From NCBI GenBank assembly GCA_028690035.1, contig JAQVCA010000003.1, positions 124,001 through 188,000 of the forward strand: DNA of 64,000 nucleotides. The letters are read 5' to 3'. The notes under the pieces were generated by a model. The model did not search any database. It saw only the letters and a program-made list of their open reading frames with translations, and was not told the DNA's origin. This stretch comes from Comamonas sp. (GTDB lineage: Bacteria; Pseudomonadota; Gammaproteobacteria; Burkholderiales; Burkholderiaceae_C). Positions 1-8,453 of the stretch are shown here, piece after piece; positions within the stretch are counted from its first letter, which is position 1, and every line of letters starts with the position of its first letter. The position numbers were made by a program, and so were the translations under genes.

Positions 1-501
1 CCCTTTCTCGATGCCGTGCTCGCTCCAGTAATCGGTGAGCTTGTTGCGCGTTTCCTGGCCGGTCATGCGCTGGGCAATCCACTTGTCGCTGCGGCCTTGC
101 TGCTGCCAGGTTTGGCGCGCACGCTCCAGCGCCTGGGCCGGATCAGCAATCTCCTGCATGCGCTCGTAGCCCACCTTGGCCAGCCACCGCTTGATGGGTT
201 CGGCCTTGGGGCTGGGGATGGATTGCACGATGCGCAGCAGGCTCTGGGCGGTGGCGCAGTCGGTTTCGCGCTGCTTTCCATCAGGGGCCGTCAATTTCAA
301 CCTTACGATTTTTTCGTAAGGTTGCTCAGAACCAGCCTCCTGCGCCAGCTTGCGCTTGAGGTCAGACCAGTACCGGTTGGCGTTGGTGCTACCGGTCAGC
401 ACCTGCACGATGTCGATGACCGAGAACCACCAGGTCTCAGTGGCTTCGTCGTACACGCGGCGGATGGCCTGGCCGTCGAATTGGGTGGGCAGGATTTTCA
501 T
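1..501 (-). CDS. Bro-N (BRO family / phage antirepressor-like) protein, 3' end beyond window
   Basis: Reading the minus strand from an ATG at 499-501 gives 167 codons open to the window edge. The N-terminal ~100 residues look like a Bro-N domain: 'WWFSVIDIVQVLTGS' near residues 24-38 followed by a region ending 'SIPSPKAEPIKRWLAKVGYE'. This layout is typical of BRO-family proteins found in phages and bacterial chromosomes, which are DNA-binding in the cases studied. The gene starts only 13 bp after the cas7 stop, in the same direction, so it is probably co-transcribed with the cas genes; only a weak GGGG Shine-Dalgarno-like run precedes it. In ordinary type I-C operons the next gene after cas7 is cas4. 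Family call is confident; role in the operon is unknown. Confidence 0.8.
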   Translation of the reverse strand, partial: MKILPTQFDGQAIRRVYDEATETWWFSVIDIVQVLTGSTNANRYWSDLKRKLAQEAGSEQPYEKIVRLKLTAPDGKQRETDCATAQSLLRIVQSIPSPKAEPIKRWLAKVGYERMQEIADPAQALERARQTWQQQGRSDKWIAQRMTGQETRNKLTDYWSEHGIEKG

Positions 502-514
502 GCGTGGCCCCGGG

Positions 515-1513
515 TCAGAAAAGCCGGGTCAAGGTCACGCCCGCTGCGGGTTGCAGCGATTGCCCTACGGCCAGACTTTGGCCATCAAAGGTGACCGTAT
601 AGGCATCAAAGCTGCGCGCCACGGTACCAGCTTCTTTGGGCTGGACTTGCAGGCACTCAAACAAAGCGTGCGCCGGGGCGTTACCCAGTTCGCTGTCGTG
701 CTGGAACACGTACAGCCCGCGCGTGGACATTTCGCCGCGTGCAGCCGAGCGGTCGTGCTCAAACATCTGGCCCAGCGCCTGCCACAGCAGCTGCAGGTCG
801 TCGGCACCAAAGCCGGTTTGCTTGGCCAGGAAGGACGAGACAAAGCCGTGGGCCACGTACACGCCATAGGGCACGGTGTGCTTGCGGCCCATGGTGCGGT
901 TGTCGCCTTGCTGCTTTTCTGCCTCAGCCTCGGTGGCAACGGCCATGCGGGTGATGGAGTGCTCCAACGCCACGATGGGCTCCACCGACCGCGCAAAGGT
1001 GAGCTGCACCGGGCCGCGCACCTGGCCGCAGTTGATCCCGGTGGACATGACGGCGCCAAAGGTACGCACATCAAAAAAGTTCTGGCACATCCATTGGCGC
1101 GCCAGGGCCACTTCGTCGGCGCTGCCTTTGCGCTTGTCTTTGGCGGGTTTTTTCTTTTTGGCGTCTGTTGCTTCGTTTTCTGTAGCTGCTGGCGCTTTCT
1201 CCTCGGGCGTTACAGCCAGATTTAACGCTGAATAAGCGCGCTCATGTTGCAGGTTGAGGATGGCTTTTTCGCGCACGTAGATTTCAAAGCGCTTTTCGCC
1301 ATCCATAGGCGCGCGCTCGTCTTGTTCTTTCACCAGCCCGACAAAGTTGCGCACTTTGCGCTTGAGCGATACATCGGTCACCAGGCCATGGCCAGATTCA
1401 GCATCCAGGCGCGGCATATTGCCCGCGTCGGGATCGCCGTTGGGGTTGCCGTCTTTGACATCAAAAATCAGCACAAAGTCATAGCGGTGGGCAAGGGGTT
1501 GGGCGGGGCTCAT
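515..1513 (-). CDS. cas7c: Type I-C Cascade backbone protein Cas7 (Csd2)
   Basis: This 332-residue protein is the Cas7 subunit that polymerises along the crRNA spacer to form the Cascade filament. The N-terminal block '[19 protein letters not shown]' is the hallmark of the Csd2/Csh2 family, and '[19 protein letters not shown]' matches the conserved core. Its ATG overlaps the cas8c stop in an ATGA, which indicates translational coupling. A lysine-rich, low-complexity stretch around residues 105-130 ([14 protein letters not shown]) looks like a surface-loop insertion. The gene order cas3-cas5-cas8-cas7 supports subtype I-C. Confidence 0.96.
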   Translation of the reverse strand: MSPAQPLAHRYDFVLIFDVKDGNPNGDPDAGNMPRLDAESGHGLVTDVSLKRKVRNFVGLVKEQDERAPMDGEKRFEIYVREKAILNLQHERAYSALNLAVTPEEKAPAATENEATDAKKKKPAKDKRKGSADEVALARQWMCQNFFDVRTFGAVMSTGINCGQVRGPVQLTFARSVEPIVALEHSITRMAVATEAEAEKQQGDNRTMGRKHTVPYGVYVAHGFVSSFLAKQTGFGADDLQLLWQALGQMFEHDRSAARGEMSTRGLYVFQHDSELGNAPAHALFECLQVQPKEAGTVARSFDAYTVTFDGQSLAVGQSLQPAAGVTLTRLF

Positions 1514-1902
1514 GCGGGTGTTCCTTCCGTGTTGGTGGTGGTGTGCGCGGTGGCGTCGGTTTTTTTGCTGAAAAAGTCTTGCCGCTGGTGGTAGTAGCCC
1601 AAGGCAAAGCGGCCTTGGTCGGGCAGCGGCAAGTGCTTGGGAAATTCGCTGACCGGGCCGAGCACTTCGCCCAGCAGCTTCTCAAACTGGGCGGTGCGCC
1701 CGGCGGAGAGTTTTTTCAGGTGGGCGTTTTTCAGGCGCAGCAAGGTGGTGAACACCGCCACCGGTGTGCTGGAAGCCGCGCCGTAATAGCGGTCGCGGAT
1801 GGTGGCGTTCAGCCCGGGGCTGGCTTCTTCCTGGATTTTTTCCAGCACCGCAAAGAGCCGCCCCAGGCGGTAGGCCGGGTGCGTGTTGCTGAGGTCGAGC
1901 AT
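1510..1902 (-). CDS. cas11c: Nested small subunit Cas11c, internal start inside cas8c
   Basis: Inside cas8c, codon 496 is ATG (1900-1902), preceded 9 nt upstream by AAGGAG (minus-strand reading of 1912-1917, within AAAAGGAG). Initiation here would give a 130-residue protein identical to the Cas8c C-terminus, starting '[14 protein letters not shown]'. Type I-C systems studied experimentally make Cas11c by internal initiation from cas8c, and the expected product is about this size. The Shine-Dalgarno match and spacing are seen directly; that the protein is made here is inferred. Confidence 0.75.
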   Translation of the reverse strand: MLDLSNTHPAYRLGRLFAVLEKIQEEASPGLNATIRDRYYGAASSTPVAVFTTLLRLKNAHLKKLSAGRTAQFEKLLGEVLGPVSEFPKHLPLPDQGRFALGYYHQRQDFFSKKTDATAHTTTNTEGTPA

Positions 1903-3387
1903 GGGCAAAAACTCCTTTTCAAGTAAGTGCGGTGGCGCAGAAAGGTTGGCTCGGCGTATCTGTCGATTGAGGTAGGCTTTGATGGCAGCCGCCCTGGCAT
2001 ATGGAACGTTCTGTGCCTGCGCGCCTTGTTGGGTTTTCTTGGCCTGCTCTGCACGGCAGCGCCCTACGGCGGCGTTGAGCCACATCGCTGGATAGGGGGC
2101 GTTTTCACCGGCAAAAATGGCATCCACGATGGCGCCACCCAAATTGGGCGGTAGGCGATCCATGTCGCCAAACGGTTGTTTACTGGTGGCCAGACAAACC
2201 GTCTGCAGCAAGCGTTTCAAACTGGGGTACTGCGCGTCGTGCGGGCCACGCACCAAGGCCACATCCTCGAAATGCTGGGCGATGCGCTGGCCCAGCTCCC
2301 GCAAAGTCACGCAGTGAAAAAAGCGCACGCTGATGCGCGCCGCGTTCGGTGCCAGGCCCAGCACGTAAAAGCGCAGGGTCTCATCCGACTGGCCCCATTT
2401 GCCACTGTGAACAGCCTGCAGCAGGGCCTGCACGGCGCGGGTGCCTGCGTCGGGATCGTCCTTGGGCGGGTCGCCAAAAATGTCGGCGGGCAGCGTTTCA
2501 AATTCGGTCTCGCGCTCGGCCCAGAACACGGTGGAGGCATCGCCCACCTGCACGCGCTGGGGCGAGTCTTGGCGCAGCAGGTGGTTCAGCGCGGTGGTGT
2601 AGGCAAAAGCAGCGGCGCGGCTGACCGGGGCGTTTTCCCCTTGGCGCTCGGTTTTGCCGTAGGACTCGAAGGCACGCGCGTTGAACGAGACGATGTTGGC
2701 ACCGGATGTTTGTGCGCCCCACACGCCCTTGATGGCAGTGTGTAAGCGCTCCACAGGGGCGTGCTCGCCAGTGACCAGGCACATCGCCTGGGGCGCATCG
2801 TCCTGGCCAGCGGTGTTGAGCGCTGCCTGCACCACGGCGGGGCGCTGGCACACCAAGTCCAGATCGCCGTGCAGGCGAAAGCTCAATACCGGGTTGGTTG
2901 CCAGCACATCGCCCCACCCGGGCTGGCACTCCAATCGCTCTGTGTGCGCACTTTGCAGAAATTTCAGTACCGCGATGATCCCCGTGTCCTGCAAGGCTGT
3001 TGCCGAAAGCGCCTGAATTTTTGCCACAAACATCGCTTGCATCTGTTTCAAGCGTTCGCGGTACTCACCCTCCTTGCCTTTCTTTTTGTTTTCTTCCAGC
3101 TTCTTGGTGTCGGGCACGCCCAGCACGTATTCGGCGTTGTCCCACAGCAGGTTGGCGGCTACGCCGGAGGTCTTTTTGATGCCCATCGGCACCTTGAAAA
3201 CACGGCCCACTTTTTTCTTGCCCTGCAGTTCGCGCGTGTCGCGCAGTTGCAGCAGTTCGCCCTCGGCGGTGATTTCCAGAATGAACGGGATTTCCTTTTG
3301 CTCCAGCCCGAACAGCGGTAGATGCTGCGCGGGGTCAGGGTCATCGCATTTGCGGCGGTAGTAGTCGCTCAGGGCTTGCAAGATCAT
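1510..3387 (-). CDS. cas8c: Type I-C Cascade large subunit Cas8c (Csd1)
   Basis: This 625-residue protein is the large subunit that recognises the PAM and helps position target DNA. The start '[16 protein letters not shown]' is characteristic of the Csd1/Cas8c family, and the length is within the usual 570-650 range. The start codon overlaps the end of cas5c by 4 bp and the stop overlaps cas7 by 4 bp, so the three genes are translationally coupled. The C-terminal 130 residues match the portion that is separately translated as the small subunit Cas11c in type I-C systems; an internal ATG with a good Shine-Dalgarno lies exactly there (see the nested entry). Confidence 0.95.
   Translation of the reverse strand: MILQALSDYYRRKCDDPDPAQHLPLFGLEQKEIPFILEITAEGELLQLRDTRELQGKKKVGRVFKVPMGIKKTSGVAANLLWDNAEYVLGVPDTKKLEENKKKGKEGEYRERLKQMQAMFVAKIQALSATALQDTGIIAVLKFLQSAHTERLECQPGWGDVLATNPVLSFRLHGDLDLVCQRPAVVQAALNTAGQDDAPQAMCLVTGEHAPVERLHTAIKGVWGAQTSGANIVSFNARAFESYGKTERQGENAPVSRAAAFAYTTALNHLLRQDSPQRVQVGDASTVFWAERETEFETLPADIFGDPPKDDPDAGTRAVQALLQAVHSGKWGQSDETLRFYVLGLAPNAARISVRFFHCVTLRELGQRIAQHFEDVALVRGPHDAQYPSLKRLLQTVCLATSKQPFGDMDRLPPNLGGAIVDAIFAGENAPYPAMWLNAAVGRCRAEQAKKTQQGAQAQNVPYARAAAIKAYLNRQIRRANLSAPPHLLEKEFLPMLDLSNTHPAYRLGRLFAVLEKIQEEASPGLNATIRDRYYGAASSTPVAVFTTLLRLKNAHLKKLSAGRTAQFEKLLGEVLGPVSEFPKHLPLPDQGRFALGYYHQRQDFFSKKTDATAHTTTNTEGTPA
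1912..1917 (-). promoter_or_regulatory. Internal Shine-Dalgarno for Cas11c
   Basis: AAGGAG on the minus strand, 9 nt before the internal ATG of cas8c. It falls in codons for Lys-Glu (AAG GAG), so the site is embedded in coding sequence. Confidence 0.7.
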
Positions 3388-4040
3388 CCGCGTGTCTCCT
3401 CGAACGGCGGCACCTGCACCACGCCACGCTCCATCTTCGCGTTGAAAAAGCGTGGCTGCGGGTCGGCGGGGTTCGAAAAATCTAGGTCGTGCAGCATCCA
3501 GCCCAGCTCGCGCGTGTCCTCAATAGGTGGGGCCTGGGGCGCGTCGGCAGTGACCAAACGGAAGTCGGCGGCGAACTCGCGGCAGCCCAGGTAGGGCTGG
3601 TTCACACACTGGCCTTTGCGGGCGCGGCGGGTGAACATTTCGGTGTATTTCATCAAGGGCTCGGTGCAGCCCGGTGCCAGTGCCAGATCGGCATGGATGC
3701 GATAGGCCACATCGCGCAAAAAGTAGCCCGCACGCTGCTGGCGCTCGTCTTCGATATACAGGCCCAGCGTGCCGCTGCCCGCTGCCATGGCCTGCTGCAC
3801 ATTGCGTGTGGACACCACGGCGCTGACCTCATTGCGCCGCAGGTTGATCCAGCGGATGGGCTTGAGCACTTCAATGCGCTGCACGCGCCAGCGAATGGCG
3901 GGTTTCCACAAAATGGACTCGAACACGGCGCGGGCGGCGGACGGCGTCATCACGTCGTAGGACACGCGCTCCACCTTCATCTCCGGGCGGGTAAAGCAGG
4001 CGAAGGGGCCTGCGACTTCAAGGCAAAAGCGGGATGACAT
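3384..4040 (-). CDS. cas5c: Type I-C Cas5 (Cas5c/Cas5d), pre-crRNA endonuclease
   Basis: This 218-residue RAMP protein belongs to the Cas5d group. In type I-C systems, which lack Cas6, Cas5 cleaves pre-crRNA and then caps the 5' handle in Cascade. The N-terminal 'LEVAGPFACFTRPEMKVERVSYDVMTPSAARA' region is typical of the family: the first beta strand, the F/R turn and the 'YDVMTPSAARG-like' motif. No cas6 is visible in the window, as expected for I-C. It begins 9 bp after cas3 and overlaps cas8c by 4 bp. Confidence 0.95.
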   Translation of the reverse strand: MSSRFCLEVAGPFACFTRPEMKVERVSYDVMTPSAARAVFESILWKPAIRWRVQRIEVLKPIRWINLRRNEVSAVVSTRNVQQAMAAGSGTLGLYIEDERQQRAGYFLRDVAYRIHADLALAPGCTEPLMKYTEMFTRRARKGQCVNQPYLGCREFAADFRLVTADAPQAPPIEDTRELGWMLHDLDFSNPADPQPRFFNAKMERGVVQVPPFEETRG

Positions 4041-4049
4041 GAAGCTCCT

Positions 4050-6308
4050 TTACAAGACAAAAGCGCTGGGCTGGTAGAGGTCGGCATCGCCCGCCAAACC
4101 CAGAATATCACTGTATAAATTGTCAGCATCGGCCAGCACATACAGCCCCGGCACGGGCAGCGAGAGGTCGCCTTGCGCCAGCATCTTGTCAGCCTGGCGT
4201 TTCGGGATGCTGACGGTGTAACGCTGCAGCTTGCGCATCAGCCAGCGCTGCGGGCCTTGGGTGGCCAAAATGGCCAGCCATTGTTCGATGGCCTCGCGCT
4301 GCGGCGCGTAGCGCACCAGCACGCTGGCTTGATCGGCATCGTCGATCAGCTTGAACTTCTCGGCAGCCGAGCGAAATTGCACCGCCAAGCTGCGCGGTTC
4401 CACCTTGAGCAGGCCGGTGATGCCGTGCGCGTCCACATCTACCGAGTGATAGAACTCGGTGAAGTAGCGTGCAAACAGGCCACGCGCCAGCGGGTCGTGC
4501 GCTTGGCCATGCAGGGTGGCAATGCACGCATCTGCGCCTTGGCGCAGGTGGCCTGGCGGGGCTGGCTCAGGCGGCACAAACACCACCACGCGCCCCATGC
4601 CTGGCAGCTGCCCTTCACGGTTGCAGCGGCCAGCGGCCTGGGCGATGGAGTCGAGCCCCGCCAACGCGCGGTACACCACGGGAAAGTCAATGTCCACGCC
4701 CGCCTCCACCAGCTGGGTGCTGACCACGCGCAGGGGGCGCAGATCGCGCCCGGTGCGTTTGGCTTGCAGGCGTTGTTTGATTTCGGCAATGACATCCTTG
4801 CGGTGTGCGCCGCACATCAGCGCCGACAGGTGCAATGTGCCCTCGGGCATCAGGCGCTGCAGCTCACGCGCGGCTTTGCGGGTGTTGACGATGGCCAGCA
4901 CGCAATCCTCGGCGCCGAGCTGCGCGGCCACATCGGCCCAGGGCGTAGGCGTTGTCCAGTCGGGTGGCAGTTCCACCTGCACGCGCTTCAGCGCCTGGTA
5001 CAAAGCATCGGGGTCGTCGATGATTTCGCGCACGTTGTGTAGCCCACGCAGGTTTTTTCTGGCGTCAAAGTAGGCCGTGCTGTTCAGCGCGGGTTGGGTG
5101 GCAGTACACAGCAGTACCGTCACGCCGTAGTGCGCCACCAGCAGTTTGAGCACGTCCAGAATGGGTTGCAGAAACGCGGGCGGCAGTTGCTGCGCCTCGT
5201 CCAGCACGATGACGCTGCCCGCCAAGTTGTGCAGCTTGCGGCAGCGTGAGGTTTTGGCGGCAAACAACGACTCGAACAACTGCACGTTGGTGGTGACGAC
5301 CAGCGGCGCATCCCAGTTTTCGCAGGCCAGACGGCTGCGCGCAGTTTCGTCCTTCTCGGCGGCGTCAAACTGGCTGTGGTGTTCGATCAGCACCTCATCA
5401 CCCAGCAGCTTGAAGACCTTGCGGAACACATCCGCCGTCTGCTCAATGATGCTGGTGTAGGGAATCGCATAGACGATGCGGCGCTTGCCGTGCGCCAGCG
5501 CATGCTCCAGCGCAAAGGCCAGGCTGGAGAGAGTTTTGCCGCCGCCCGTTGGCACCGTGAGCGAGAAGAAGCCCGCTGGCAAGGCCGCCTTGGCACGGCA
5601 CTGGCGCAGGATGTCTGCGCGCAAGGTGTTCACCGGGGTGTCCGCAACCGGCATGGCTGCCATGTGCACGTCGAGCGCCTGCCGCATCTGCGCCAGTGTC
5701 GGAAAACCTTCGCGGCGGGCGGGCCTGCCCGCGTCGAAGTGTGCCTCCGTGTCGAGGAAGTCAGCATCCACCAGGCAGGAGAACAGCATACGCACCCACA
5801 AGGCAAAGCCGGTCGCACCACCAGGAATCTGCGCGACCAGATTTCCATGCGCTAAAAGCTCCGCTGGGGGACTGGCCGCCAGCGTGTCTTGCAGTTCCTG
5901 CTGGGCGTCTTCGCCTTGCAATCGCTCTTTCAACCCAACATGCCAATCGTCCAGCCCCACATGGTGGCCTGCAATCAAGTACGCCAGGATGTGGCCATAG
6001 GGGCGGCCTGGTTGGTTCAGCTGCTGCATGGCCCACAGTGCCCCGGCAGCGGAATGCGTTTTCTCGCGCCCGCCTACTTTGCCTTCGATGTGCGCGTTCT
6101 CACCATCGGCCAGGCGCACATACCGCTGAAACCCGGGTCGGTATTTGCCTAGGTCGTGCCACAGGCCCGCCAGATAGGCCCAGCGCTGTGTGGGTTCAGT
6201 ACTGCCATCAAAAGCTTGAGAAAACTCTGCAGCAAGCGCTGCAACTTTTTTGAGATGCTCTTGCAGCAGATGCCCACCGGAGTGGGCCCAAGCAGGCGTA
6301 GATGACAC
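4050..6308 (-). CDS. cas3: CRISPR-associated helicase/nuclease Cas3 (HD + DEAD-box), type I-C
   Basis: This 752-residue protein is the effector that degrades target DNA after Cascade binding. The N-terminal HD nuclease has 'HD' at residues 51-52 and 'GHH' near 114-116. The helicase part carries Walker A 'PTGGGKT' (253-259), a DEAH-like box 'DEAQ' (370-373), 'CTATQPA', and motif VI 'QAAGRCNREG'. The start is GTG at 6306-6308, chosen because GGAGG lies a few bases upstream (6314-6318 on the minus strand). It begins 23 bp downstream of the pyrC stop on the same strand, which suggests read-through from pyrC or a promoter inside pyrC. Confidence 0.95.
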   Translation of the reverse strand: MSSTPAWAHSGGHLLQEHLKKVAALAAEFSQAFDGSTEPTQRWAYLAGLWHDLGKYRPGFQRYVRLADGENAHIEGKVGGREKTHSAAGALWAMQQLNQPGRPYGHILAYLIAGHHVGLDDWHVGLKERLQGEDAQQELQDTLAASPPAELLAHGNLVAQIPGGATGFALWVRMLFSCLVDADFLDTEAHFDAGRPARREGFPTLAQMRQALDVHMAAMPVADTPVNTLRADILRQCRAKAALPAGFFSLTVPTGGGKTLSSLAFALEHALAHGKRRIVYAIPYTSIIEQTADVFRKVFKLLGDEVLIEHHSQFDAAEKDETARSRLACENWDAPLVVTTNVQLFESLFAAKTSRCRKLHNLAGSVIVLDEAQQLPPAFLQPILDVLKLLVAHYGVTVLLCTATQPALNSTAYFDARKNLRGLHNVREIIDDPDALYQALKRVQVELPPDWTTPTPWADVAAQLGAEDCVLAIVNTRKAARELQRLMPEGTLHLSALMCGAHRKDVIAEIKQRLQAKRTGRDLRPLRVVSTQLVEAGVDIDFPVVYRALAGLDSIAQAAGRCNREGQLPGMGRVVVFVPPEPAPPGHLRQGADACIATLHGQAHDPLARGLFARYFTEFYHSVDVDAHGITGLLKVEPRSLAVQFRSAAEKFKLIDDADQASVLVRYAPQREAIEQWLAILATQGPQRWLMRKLQRYTVSIPKRQADKMLAQGDLSLPVPGLYVLADADNLYSDILGLAGDADLYQPSAFVL

Positions 6309-6331
6309 AAAGACCTCCGGCTTTCAACCAC

Positions 6332-7372
6332 TCACTGCAGCTTCCACCCCAACATCTCGCCCGCCGCCAAGGGTTTGAGTTCAGCGCCTTCGCCAAAGGC
6401 AAAGCTTTCGGGCGGGGTCCAGCTTTCTTTGACCAGGGTGACGGTGCTGGTGTTGCGCGGCAAGCCGTAGAAGTCGGGGCCGTGGAAGCTGGCAAAGCCC
6501 TCGAGCTTGTCCAGCGCGCCTGCGGCTTCGAAGGCGGTGGCGTACAGCTCCAGTGCGGCGTGCGCCGAGTAGCAGCCGGCACAGCCGCTGGCGTGTTCTT
6601 TCAGGTGCGCGGCGTGGGGGGCGCTGTCGGTGCCCAGGAAGAATTTGTGGCTGCCGCTGGTGGCCACTTGCACCAGCGCTTGGCGGTGCTCTTCGCGCTT
6701 GAGCACGGGCAGGCAGTAGTAGTGCGGGCGGATGCCGCCGGTAAAGATGGCGTTGCGGTTGAACAGCAGGTGCTGCGGCGTGATGGTGGCGCCGACAAAG
6801 CGGTCGGCCTCGCGCACGTAGTGGGCGGCTTCTTTGGTGGTGATGTGCTCGAAGACGATTTTCAGCTCGGGGAAGTCGCGGCGCAGCGGGATGAGTTGCT
6901 GGTCGATAAAGGCGGCCTCGCGGTCGAACAGGTCGATGTCGCTGCTGGTGACTTCGCCGTGGACGAGCAGCAGCAGGCCCTCGCGCTGCATGGCTTCCAG
7001 CACCGGATAAATTTTGCGCAGATCGGTCACGCCAAAGTCGCTGTTGGTGGTGGCACCGGCCGGGTAGAGCTTGCAGGCGACGATGCCGGCCGCCTTGGCA
7101 CGGGCGATTTCTTCGGGGGCGAGGTTGTCGGTCAGGTACAGCGTCATGAGCGGCTCAAACGGCACGCCTGCGGGCACGGCTTCCAGAATGCGCGCTTTGT
7201 AGTCCAGCGCCTGCGCGGTGGTGGTCACCGGCGGTTTGAGGTTGGGCATGATGATGGCGCGCGCAAATTGCGCAGCGGTGTGCGGCACGACAGCGTGCAT
7301 GGCAGCACCATCGCGCACGTGCAGGTGCCAATCATCGGGACGGGTGAGGGTCAGTTGCGTAGTGGTAGTCAT
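6332..7372 (-). CDS. pyrC: Dihydroorotase
   Basis: This 346-residue zinc amidohydrolase catalyses the third step of pyrimidine synthesis, cyclising carbamoyl-aspartate to dihydroorotate. The metal-binding motif '[10 protein letters not shown]' is at residues 12-21 (the HxH ligands), and the length matches class II PyrC (~348). The start is the ATG giving '[18 protein letters not shown]'; an ATG three codons upstream is possible. A divergent gene starts 66 bp away, so the two promoters are tightly packed. Downstream, cas3 follows after 23 bp with no obvious terminator. Confidence 0.96.
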   Translation of the reverse strand: MTTTTQLTLTRPDDWHLHVRDGAAMHAVVPHTAAQFARAIIMPNLKPPVTTTAQALDYKARILEAVPAGVPFEPLMTLYLTDNLAPEEIARAKAAGIVACKLYPAGATTNSDFGVTDLRKIYPVLEAMQREGLLLLVHGEVTSSDIDLFDREAAFIDQQLIPLRRDFPELKIVFEHITTKEAAHYVREADRFVGATITPQHLLFNRNAIFTGGIRPHYYCLPVLKREEHRQALVQVATSGSHKFFLGTDSAPHAAHLKEHASGCAGCYSAHAALELYATAFEAAGALDKLEGFASFHGPDFYGLPRNTSTVTLVKESWTPPESFAFGEGAELKPLAAGEMLGWKLQ

Positions 7373-7438
7373 GCACGGCATTATCGTTGTGGCACAGTCA
7401 GGCCCGTTGTACGACACACGCCAAGAAAGGGACTCCAC

Positions 7439-8449
7439 ATGAGCTACGCACTGCTGCACTACACCCAGACCTGGGGACGCCTTGGACTGCCCGGACTGGC
7501 CCTGCTGGCAGGCAGTTTGTCGGCACTGCCGGCCGCGGCCCAGAGCGCTGATGCCACGCAGGTGCAAAGCGCGCCCGCTGCAGGCACTGGCGACAGCATC
7601 GCCTGGCTGGAAAAATCGCGCACCTACACGCGCAGCGGTGCCACAGCGCTGGTCAGCACCGTGGACAGCTGGTTTGGTGACAAGCCCTTTGCGGCCAGCG
7701 GCGGCGAGGTCTCGGGCTATCTGCGCCTGGGCGGGCTGTGGAAGCAGCACGACGGCACCAACGCGCTGCTGCGCTTTCGGCTGCGCGCGCACCTGCCCAA
7801 TCTGCAAAACAAAGCGTATGTGTTTGTGGGCCGCGACAACGAGGTCGAAGAAGTGAAAGACCAGCCCGAGGCCTTTACGCGCGAGCAATTGCTGCAGCGC
7901 GAAAACCGCAACCAGGACCATTCCTTTTTTGCCGGGGTGGGCTATGGCCTGCGCGACAACGTCGATTTCCGGCTTGGTGTGCACGGCGGCTGGAAGCTCT
8001 ACGCCCAGGCGCGCTACCGCCAGCAATGGGCACTGAGCGCGCGCGATACGGTGTTTTTCCGCGAAAGCGTGTTCTGGTCGGTCCACGAGCACCTGGGCTC
8101 CACCACCGTACTGGACTACGAACGCCAGCTCACCCCCAGCCTGGTACTGCGCTGGAGCAACGTGGGCACCATCACCCAGCGCAGCCACACCCTGGAATGG
8201 CAAAGCAGCCTGGGTCTGCACAAAAGCCTACCCGGGCTGCGCAATGCAGGGCTGGAGTTGCTCACCGAAGGGCGCGGCAACCGGCGCGATCTGGTGGAGT
8301 ACGGCGTACGCGCCAGCTGGAGCCAGCCGCTGTACCGCGACTGGCTGATCGGCAAGGTCACGCTGGGGCATTTCTGGCCCAAGGACGAAGCCCACCAGCC
8401 GCGCCAGCGCGCCTGGGCCGTGGGCGCGCATGTGGATATGCATTTTTAG
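7439..8449 (+). CDS. Putative exported outer-membrane beta-barrel protein
   Basis: This 336-residue protein begins with a clear signal peptide (hydrophobic '[22 protein letters not shown]', cleavage near residue 36). The mature part alternates polar and hydrophobic residues in short strands rich in aromatic residues and arginine ('[21 protein letters not shown]', '[13 protein letters not shown]'). It ends in phenylalanine ('HVDMHF'), a common C-terminal signature of proteins inserted by the Bam complex. No enzymatic motif was recognised. The Shine-Dalgarno AAGGGA lies ahead of the ATG. It converges with glmS with only 4 bp between them. The specific family is not recognised. Confidence 0.65.
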   Translation: MSYALLHYTQTWGRLGLPGLALLAGSLSALPAAAQSADATQVQSAPAAGTGDSIAWLEKSRTYTRSGATALVSTVDSWFGDKPFAASGGEVSGYLRLGGLWKQHDGTNALLRFRLRAHLPNLQNKAYVFVGRDNEVEEVKDQPEAFTREQLLQRENRNQDHSFFAGVGYGLRDNVDFRLGVHGGWKLYAQARYRQQWALSARDTVFFRESVFWSVHEHLGSTTVLDYERQLTPSLVLRWSNVGTITQRSHTLEWQSSLGLHKSLPGLRNAGLELLTEGRGNRRDLVEYGVRASWSQPLYRDWLIGKVTLGHFWPKDEAHQPRQRAWAVGAHVDMHF

Positions 8450-8453
8450 GCGG

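Noticed and set aside
16-594. Plus-strand frame at the left edge of the window
   Set aside because: It lies antisense to the Bro-N gene and the cas7 end; the minus-strand reading has clear family motifs.
1-6308. CRISPR repeat array near the cas genes
   Set aside because: No set of equally spaced 30-37 bp direct repeats is present in the window; the array, if any, must lie left of position 1.
6302-7438. N-terminal extension of the outer-membrane protein through the pyrC region
   Set aside because: The frame is open by chance opposite pyrC; the signal peptide begins right at ATG 7439 with a Shine-Dalgarno before it.
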